A DNA stretch of 64,000 bases. It comes from Cristatella mucedo. Taxonomy: Eukaryota; Bryozoa; Phylactolaemata; Cristatellidae. Below, in pieces: positions 57,167 through 64,000 of the stretch. Under the pieces are notes generated by a model, which made no database searches, had not been told where the DNA came from, and saw only the letters and a list, made by a program, of their open reading frames with translations. Numbering within the stretch: position 1 is the stretch's first letter; each line of letters opens with the position of its first letter. The DNA is taken from NCBI GenBank assembly GCA_009760855.2, contig WPIO01000030.1, positions 2,101,001 through 2,165,000 of the forward strand, given 5' to 3'. The position numbers were made by a program, and so were the translations under genes.

Positions 57167-58048
57167 AGTTCGTTGGCACGAGCTCGAAAGAGTCGCAGCA
57201 CGAAGAGGGGATTTTAGCGTATTTTGTTAGCTTGATAACGATGTCGCTGCTCGGCCAGTTTGATCTTATCCCGGCGCTCTTCGCAAACACGTCACGTGGT
57301 CACGATGAACACACGGGTCCGGCAGCCCTACGAGCAGGGTGCTATTACAGGGAAACTATTCTCGTACTTGAGGCACCTCCGTCAAACGTGACTCCAAGCA
57401 GCTGTAAATACAGCGCGCGAAATCGAAGCCGCCACGACGAATAAATTATTTACAGCAAGTCCGCTTACAGCGAGCTGCTGCGCACGCGAATGTCAACGCT
57501 TGGGTTTAATACATGATCTTCCTGTGCAGCAATCGCAAATAAAGCGCATACGCGCGAAAAAGACCAAAGACGGGCATGTTAATCAGCAGTCTACTCAGCA
57601 GTGCTCAATGTGATGAGGCCGCCTCGAGATTCCACCGCATCTTGTGCGATTGTACAGTTCGACGACTCAGCCGACGCAGAGGCAACGGAGTCGTCAGGCT
57701 CATCAGGACCAGGCAACAATACAGAAAGAAGAGACCTCGCGTCGCCTACCAGTAACGAAAGCTGCAGCTCGACCATCTATCAGGCTTCCTGTTCCACTCC
57801 TAATCTCACTGAATTTCACCAAAAACCAGCTCGTATCGGGCTCTTCAATAGCCGACCCGCTTGCAAGATGTCCTTAACGTACGCAGGAAGCCCAGCGATG
57901 TCCGCGGGTAAAGACTCGAAAAAAATTCTGTGAGACGCGCCAGGAGCTGAAGCAGAAGACTCGAATTGAACTAGCAAAAATGGAAAGCGCCTAAATGGTG
58001 GGGCAACAATTGTTAGAAAACTGCCGGCAGTATCAACGGTCGTCTGAA
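57167..58048. other. unassigned, perhaps part of a Gypsy element
   Basis: Frames at 57601-57933 (110 codons plus) and 57591-57776 (minus) are not recognised. Its position next to the Gypsy pol remnant leaves open that it is decayed retrotransposon sequence. Confidence 0.3.
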
Positions 58049-58640
58049 TTAACCCAGGGATACTGCATCCGATGTACTGAAATGCGTGGAACTAGTAAAG
58101 TTTGCAAAGCTTTCCTTAGGCGTCTGCAGCTGATAATGTTCGTCCTGTGTTGTGTCATTTAGGTCAACCATAGCACCCGTTGAATCAATGCACACGAGGA
58201 GCTTTTCTGTGCCAGGCTTCGCAACTAATACAAGTGGGCCGACCCATTCTGAGGCCTCGGTTATTTTTACATATATCCCGTCCTTCATCGGGGGTTGCAA
58301 TCGGTTTCAAGGCGGTCTGCATACTTAAAATGGACGCCGCCTTGAGACCGGCTGAGAATCCGAGCGCAGCTGCATTTTGCGTCCATAGGGCAGGCTTCCA
58401 AATCGATTAAATACGTTGGGAAATTTAACCCTCGGGTTGATAGTGACATGGCGTGGAGTGGCGATTAAAAGGTCCTTGTTTGGTTCTAACACGCTGAGGC
58501 CAACAAGTCCTAGAAGAGCCTTCGTGTATGACGGGGGAGTCTTAATATCTAACGAGACCCTTAGTACAGCACAAGGAACCTATGACGATCCCGTACTGAC
58601 ATAGGTGTGCCACCGTAGGCATTCAATCTGTCCGTCGCGA
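58049..58640 (-). mobile_element. Ty3/Gypsy LTR-retrotransposon pol remnant
   Basis: On the minus strand an 83-codon frame (58049-58300) reads MKDGIYVKITEASEWVGP, then LVLVAKPGTEKLLVCID, then HYQLQTPKE and FSTSDA. This is the start of the Ty3/Gypsy reverse transcriptase palm and fingers (EPTEWVSP..VVPKK, HYQLPT, F..LDA in the family). Further upstream, RLNAYGGTPMSV near 58601-58632 resembles the protease-to-RT linker. Frameshifts separate the pieces. The catalytic YVDD box, RNase H, integrase and LTRs were not found. It is inactive. Confidence 0.62.
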
Positions 58641-58907
58641 GCTTAGGCGCACCGTCGAGCAAGCAGGAATGTCAAGCACACGACATGACGTTGCAAGTGG
58701 CTCTGGTATAGACGCGTACTTTAAAGTCGCTGCATAGGATATTAGGGTTTCTATCTCAAGTCGCAGCTTGGTCGTTAATATAACAATTCTCGCTTCCAGC
58801 TACTAAAGTTGAAGGGGAGAAACACTAAAAAAAATCTATTCCCTACGGGGAATGATTCTTGCTTCTATCCACCCCAGCCGGGAACAGGTGCACCCAGAAA
58901 CCTCAGA

Positions 58908-60078
58908 GCTCCGCGCTTGGCCCTGTTCTTTTCAGGGTTTATACTCTCCTTTTGCCGATGTGATTGCCAAGCATAATCTAGGCTTTCAATTCTATGCGGA
59001 TGACACTCAGTTGTACATTTGCTTATTTGATCCCTCACAGCCCTCCAGCATGTCGACTTCCCCCAACTCATTTGCTACATGTATTGATGGCATCCACACA
59101 TGGATGGCAGCAAATTTTCCTAAAGTGAATGTCAAAACCAACTTACTAGTTATCGGCAAACCCAGTGTGATTCAGAAAATGGAAAGATAATGCTCAAAAT
59201 CGGCTCTGCCAGCATATCTCCTGTTGAATCTGCACGAAATCTAGGTGTCATGTTCCAAGGTGACCTTTCGTTAGACGACCACACCAGCTCCACAATCAAG
59301 TCTGCTTACTTTCAGCTACATAACATTTCTAAAATTTGGGCATTTTTAGACAGGTATACCACATCCAAATTGGTCCATGCATTTGTAGTAGCCCGTCTTG
59401 ACTTCTGTAACTCATTGCTTGCTCGTCTACCGGCCTGTGCAATCAGGCGCTTACTGCTGGTCCAAAACTCTGCAGCTAGGCTTGTCTGTCGTCAGCGTCA
59501 CAGTTGCCACATCACACCATTTCTCGCCGACCTGCACTGGCTACCAGTCAAGCAACGCATAGACTTCAAGGTTTTGTGGCACACTTTCAGGTCCCTTCGT
59601 TCTTTGGCTCCAGCCTACCTATCAGATCAACTGCCCCACCAGGCTCAGTATCGTACCACCCGCTTTTCGGAATCTAAAGGTTTTCTTATACCTCATACAA
59701 ACCTCAAATCCTGTGAAAACCACGCCTTTAGTCCGTATTCAAAAGCCCGGAACTCACTCCCGACTTGCGCCACGGTATCGCCTGACTTGACTCCATTAAA
59801 AAAGAAATTAAAACGCTCCTATTGATTACAACATTTTGTGGGTCCCTGTGATTCGACCTTTATGCGCTTATGCGTGCTGACACTGCACGCTGCCACTAAC
59901 AACGCTTGCATGCTGACCCTGTGCATGTCACCCATAACCATGTTATTCTGGTTGTTTATTGAGCATGCTACCACAAATCATTCGATCTTTTTTCCCTTTC
60001 CAGTAAATGTAAAGCGCCTAGAAAGACATTGAGTTTTCTGAGGGCACTTGATCAAGTGTGTTATTATTATTATTATTC
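58908..60078 (+). mobile_element. LINE-1f, best-preserved copy from RT core to tail
   Basis: Two overlapping frames cover it. The first (to 59190) reads FYADDTQLYICL with the YADD box at 58993-59004, then TWMAANFPKVN. The second (59190-59825, 211 codons) reads LKIGSASISPVESARNLGVM, RLDFCNSLLARLPACAIRRL and HITPFLADLHWLPVKQRID, to NSLPTCATVSPDL. It ends with the family 3' UTR, the stem-loop tail and (TTA)n. The N-terminal endonuclease and most of the RT are absent. One frameshift near 59170 separates the frames. Confidence 0.93.
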
Positions 60079-60104
60079 GTTACTCGGAACGATCCTTGCT
60101 TATA

Positions 60105-60266
60105 CATCCACTGGTTTGGCCCAGAAGTTAAGATGCTTACCCGACCTAGGTCAACGTAAATGTGTTCGATGACCGAGGTCGTGGGCTTGAGCCGTGTGGG
60201 ATAAGTTAATCGCCTTAATATAGATTAAAGTCTCTTAGGGTGATATGCAAATGAAATATACATTTT
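60105..60266 (+). mobile_element. SINE-B copy
   Basis: CACTGGTTTGGCCCAGAAGT (head), GTCGTGGGCTTGAGCCGTG (B-box-like), then TATAGATTAAAGTCTCTTAG and GGTGATATGCAAATGAA. Confidence 0.75.
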
Positions 60267-60267
60267 T

Positions 60268-60545
60268 TATGCTCCCAAAGCCTGGAAATCACAACCGACG
60301 CACGTCAAAATGTACCTGACATGATGAAATTTATAAAGAACATTAGAACGCACCTTTCCATTACACCATTTGCCGGGTCTTTGGGATTCGTCCTTCGTAT
60401 ACATATTTCTGCTTACACTATGCCTGCTGCTGCTTGCGAATGTTACCACCAAACATTTGGGAGTGCTTTATATGCAGTATCTGTAACGTGCCTAGATAGA
60501 GATTCAGCTCCCAGAGGGTGCTATACAAATATAATAATAATAATA
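60268..60545 (+). mobile_element. LINE-1f-like 3' end, diverged
   Basis: ATGCTCCCAAAGCCTGGAAA (APKAWK), then FIKNIRTHLSITPFAGS-like coding, then GTGCCTAGATAGAGATTCAG and GGTGCTATACAAATATAAT plus (AAT)n. The 3' UTR differs from the main family, so it may be a subfamily. Confidence 0.75.
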
Positions 60546-63149
60546 TTGTTATTATATTGCCAAAGAGTAGAGTGGGTATACTAAGAAGCCAAATCTCGAG
60601 TGCTTCTGCCGTCCACCTCTCTAGTTTTCTCTCCATCCACCGGACTTGGGATATTCTCCCTTCGCCGATAGATGGTGTGAGCGTCTGCCCATCTCTCTGC
60701 CAAGCAAAGACTCAATTCAGGTTTGTGGCTAGCTGAATAGCTGTCTCCCGCTCCGAACATGGTCTTCTTATTTAAATAGTTTGGCTGAATGGCCAACATC
60801 GCTCGGGCTAGCAGCTAATAGCAATTCACGTGGAGGGCAAGCTGATGGGGGCATTTCCAGGTGAAAATGCAATTGGCCCGCAACCGCACTGGGCCTTCTC
60901 ACTCTCGTCGTTCGAAGGCTAGGGTGCTTTTCTGAGTAGCAGTTAATTGCCCTGCGCCTTCGCACTACATCTTTCAAGAGCGAGTGCTTTTTTGCCTAAT
61001 ATTTAATCGTTCTTCACATTCTCACGCTCCGCCGTTCACGCATCAGTTCTGCCAAGAAATCTTAGCACTCTTGTCTCCCAAGTGAGCCAAGCTGACGATA
61101 TGCAAAAACTTGCACTGAGCCTCGGGTCTGCTTCTCGGCAGCGGCAGAAGCGTATCCATGGATATAAATCCTTCGTCCCAAAACTGTGCCCACGTGACGA
61201 CACACTAGAGACGCTGAATTCTCTGTGCGTGACGCTGGTTTACGCTTTCGGTGGCGGCCTCTGCACAAGCCGCACCTGTAGCACATTGGACGAAGAAGCT
61301 GTTCACGACGAGCCTTCTTTGTTATCCGATATAACTACATCGTAGGCGCCTGCGGTACCCTTCGTATTGCCTTCTGCACCCCCTGTGCCCAGGTGTTTTT
61401 GCACACCTATATGCGACGATGACTTGTGCAGAGGCCAAGACTGAACAGCTTTCGATGACCCTGTGTAGTCTTGGCCAACATACGGCAAACGGGCAAAACA
61501 TCTTCACCATCGATATTGGTTTTGCAAGAGAGATCAATTGTCTGCTCATAACCTCCTAAAAGAGACGTCCGTATTCCAGAAATGACTCTAGACCTTCGGA
61601 GACTGATACAATTCCGGGAGAACAATGCAGGGCTTCAGAAACTCGTTTGACTTAACGTGTAATGCTAGGTGGTAAAGTGGTTCCAGATTTGCATAGTTTT
61701 ACTTTGAGACAGTCATTCAGAATATTGACTGCATCTGCACCAGAAACCGACAGACATACAGCCTTCAGCGCTGTACAAGGTTACAGCTCAAGGAATAGCG
61801 ACAATAGTTATAGCTAGTAAAAGTGCATCGCTGGATACGTCTTTTTTAGATGGAAGAGCGCCGGACGATTCCACTGCGTAGTTAGTTTTCTTACCAGAGC
61901 TACACCATTTTGAGAGAAGCCAAAAGCTCGCCCATCGCCAGCAGGACAATTTTGGTTACATGTCATTTGGCTTTTGCATGAAAGTGTAATCCTCAACCAC
62001 ACGGTATAACTTTTGTCAAATGAGGATCATGGATCGGCAACTTAAACCGAGTGAATGACGTTGAGTACAGTTTGCCGAACATTGATCATTCCAAATACAT
62101 GTACTCAAGAGCCAAACGCGATTTCTCCGAGGTTCCTCCCTTCTTTGACAACTTGATCAAGCCGTATAACTTATTGGGCACCAGAAATTTGGCAGAATCC
62201 ATTGGGAAATTCCATTAAGTAAAATTATTGGACAGATAAAAGCACTTTACTATTTTTAGGCAGCCGTTCGTTCTCCTTGATATTTGCAAAGCTCGTATCA
62301 TGATATACTATTCCTTGCCGTCATCCACTTTTAACGGTCCTCGTTAACTTCCTGTAGCGCACTAAATAATTAATTGACGTTGAGACATTTTTATTTTCCT
62401 CTGTCGATCAAGTAGTTAGTGCTGGAATTTACCCTATACAATAAAACATACAAGCTGGCTAGGTTTGTTACTTCTTTGGAATCCCTTATCCGGCCAAAAC
62501 ACGCCCTTATCCGGCAAAAACCAGACAGCGGAGATAAGTTGTTCTCCCAGCTGTTTGCTGTGCTCGGAAATTTTTACCAGATACTTTTTTTGATACTTTG
62601 TATTAAAATCGTCTCTCTGTAAAACTTGAAAACTAGCTATTTCAAGAAACACCTTCTTCCCCATTTTCTAGCTAGGTCATAGAACTAGAATTGCACGGCA
62701 GCGATGACGGGCTAAAAGTTCTAAAAGTGAGTGACACATCATTGAAGTCAATATGCTTGCTTGATGTGGAGTCGGCGCAGGTAGGTGAGAAGTGGTGCCA
62801 TACAGCAGTTCTGACGTTCACGACAGGCTAGTAAAAGAGTATCGCACCGAGTGCCAAGCAAGCCAGACAGACCAGATTTGGTCCCGCAGCTTATTACATT
62901 TTAATACACCTGACAGGATTTTGATAAGGTGAACATGGTTTGATGAACACTTCCGCATCCAGCCCAAAACCGTCTCTCGACTCCTCAAGTCGAATCGCTC
63001 TGTCTGCCGACATCATCCCTCTCACTCCCTGTCTGCTGGCATCGTCTCCCAGCCCGCCACCCGACTACTCTTATCAACTAACAATAGCAATGATGTTTGA
63101 AGAGACGCTCGGCACTCACAGGTCCAGCAGCTCCTTTTTGAAGTGCCGC
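60546..63149. other. unassigned DNA
   Basis: No gene recognised. Short frames include 87 codons at 61082. The unit CTTATCCGGC(C)AAAA occurs twice near 62485-62520. Confidence 0.35.
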
Positions 63150-63240
63150 CCGGGGTTGGCCTAGGCGTAAGGTGCTAGCCTTCAATGGCCAAGGTCGTGA
63201 GCTGGAGCCCTGCGGCCGAAGCGATCAAAGATGCACTATG
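63150..63240 (+). mobile_element. SINE tRNA-like head fragment
   Basis: GGGGTTGGCCTAGGCGTAAG (A-box-like) and GTCGTGAGCTGGAGCCCTGC (B-box-like). The body after it does not match either family well. Confidence 0.45.
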
Positions 63241-64000
63241 CCATCAATTTTCCGTGCAAAGAGAGCTGAACAGGCTGAGAACGGTCTCGTTTCCTTAAAA
63301 GCACAAGAAATCTACTCATGCCGTGTGAGTCAAATGAGCACGCTACAGATTGTCGAACCTCGTAGCAGAATCGAAAAGGGGCTGCATACTTAGTAACAAG
63401 TCTACTCACACAGTTTCCCGGTTTTTGCTAGCTAAATTGTTCCTCGGCAGCGACAGCAGATTTTGTGGCCCTGGCTAGCGAATTACAGAACAAGCGAGGT
63501 AACCGCAACCTTCAGAGGCACTTAGCAGGACAAAAATACCAAGCTGTCAGGGAAGGGACGGCATCTGCCTTCCGCCTAGTAACGTCTTTGAAGACATTGT
63601 TCAGGCCACGCTTCTTCTACCACTAGAAGTTTTCAACCGCTACTTTTAGTCCAATGAATCTTCGAAGAATCTTTCCTCGAGAGATAGAGTGGGAGGGAGA
63701 GAGGGACAAAGGTCATCAGAATGAAAAAGTACGAGTACGAGTAATGTAATAATGCAGGAGCTTCAATTATCTCTCTCTCTCTCTGCGGTTTTAATTATTG
63801 AACGGCACAAGAGTTCGATTGGAAGTTTCGGTAGACCAGCTTAACCGGCAGAAATATTAAAATACCACGAAGGGATCGTCAACGGATTGTATTCGCTCTG
63901 TAGCATGAAATTTTCGGCAAGTACGAGATACGTGAGGGAAACTGCATATATTTCATTGCAGTCTCTAGCGGCAAGCACGTGGCTTGCTTGAGATCGCGTC
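63241..64000. other. unassigned DNA to window end
   Basis: Only short GA/CT runs (63685-63710, 63768-63785) are seen. Confidence 0.35.

Noticed and set aside
20315-60078. Recurring spaced repeats that could suggest a CRISPR-like array
   Set aside because: Copies are scattered SINE and LINE tails with irregular spacing and both orientations, in eukaryotic DNA.

Overview
The window is animal nuclear DNA. It contains a split gene with GT-AG introns, a CpG-rich island, many non-LTR retrotransposons and tRNA-derived SINEs, and long microsatellites. There is no bacterial gene organisation. The F-box gene and the repeats (CR1/L2-like LINEs with trinucleotide tails, hAT, Tc1 and Gypsy remnants) fit an invertebrate metazoan; I cannot name the phylum from the sequence.

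One host gene can be supported, an FBXL7 orthologue on the + strand. It encodes the substrate-recognition subunit of an SCF ubiquitin ligase. A CpG-rich region with a GC-box cluster (about 2455-5130) carries a plausible first coding exon (3955-4033). A large exon (18413-19405) encodes a low-complexity N-terminus, the F-box and the first leucine-rich repeats. The last exon (29421-30175) encodes the remaining repeats and the C-terminus. Splice phases agree and the joined frame is 608 codons plus stop. A poly(A) signal lies at 30906. Introns of about 14.4 kb and 10.0 kb hold only repeats and unrecognised DNA.

The rest is a repeat landscape. One LINE family (called LINE-1f here, with a TTA tail) is present in about 19 pieces, the best preserved at 58908-60078 and 50836-51912. 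A second family (LINE-2f, ACATT-like tail) is present three times. Two tRNA-derived SINE families (SINE-A and SINE-B) recur throughout. SINE-B ends in a copy of the LINE-1f 3' tail, including its stem-loop, which suggests it is mobilised by LINE-1f. DNA transposons are a hAT MITE nested in the first LINE, two hAT transposase C-terminal remnants (41000-41446, 44780-45013), a Tc1-like transposase N-terminal remnant (44310-44552) and GC-rich-ended MITEs near 9.7 and 10.4 kb. A Ty3/Gypsy pol remnant lies at 58049-58640.

The oddest structures are an inverted repeat with 85-bp arms and two mismatches around a CA/TA microsatellite (53518-53773), a long-TIR element with a degenerate CCCTAAA-like core (9223-9689), a 30-bp perfect palindrome breaking a LINE frame (51355-51384) and a 19-bp perfect hairpin beside the CpG island (2524-2567). 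From 30.9 kb to the end I found no host gene. A second CpG-rich stretch (45590-47330) could be a promoter of a gene I could not identify.
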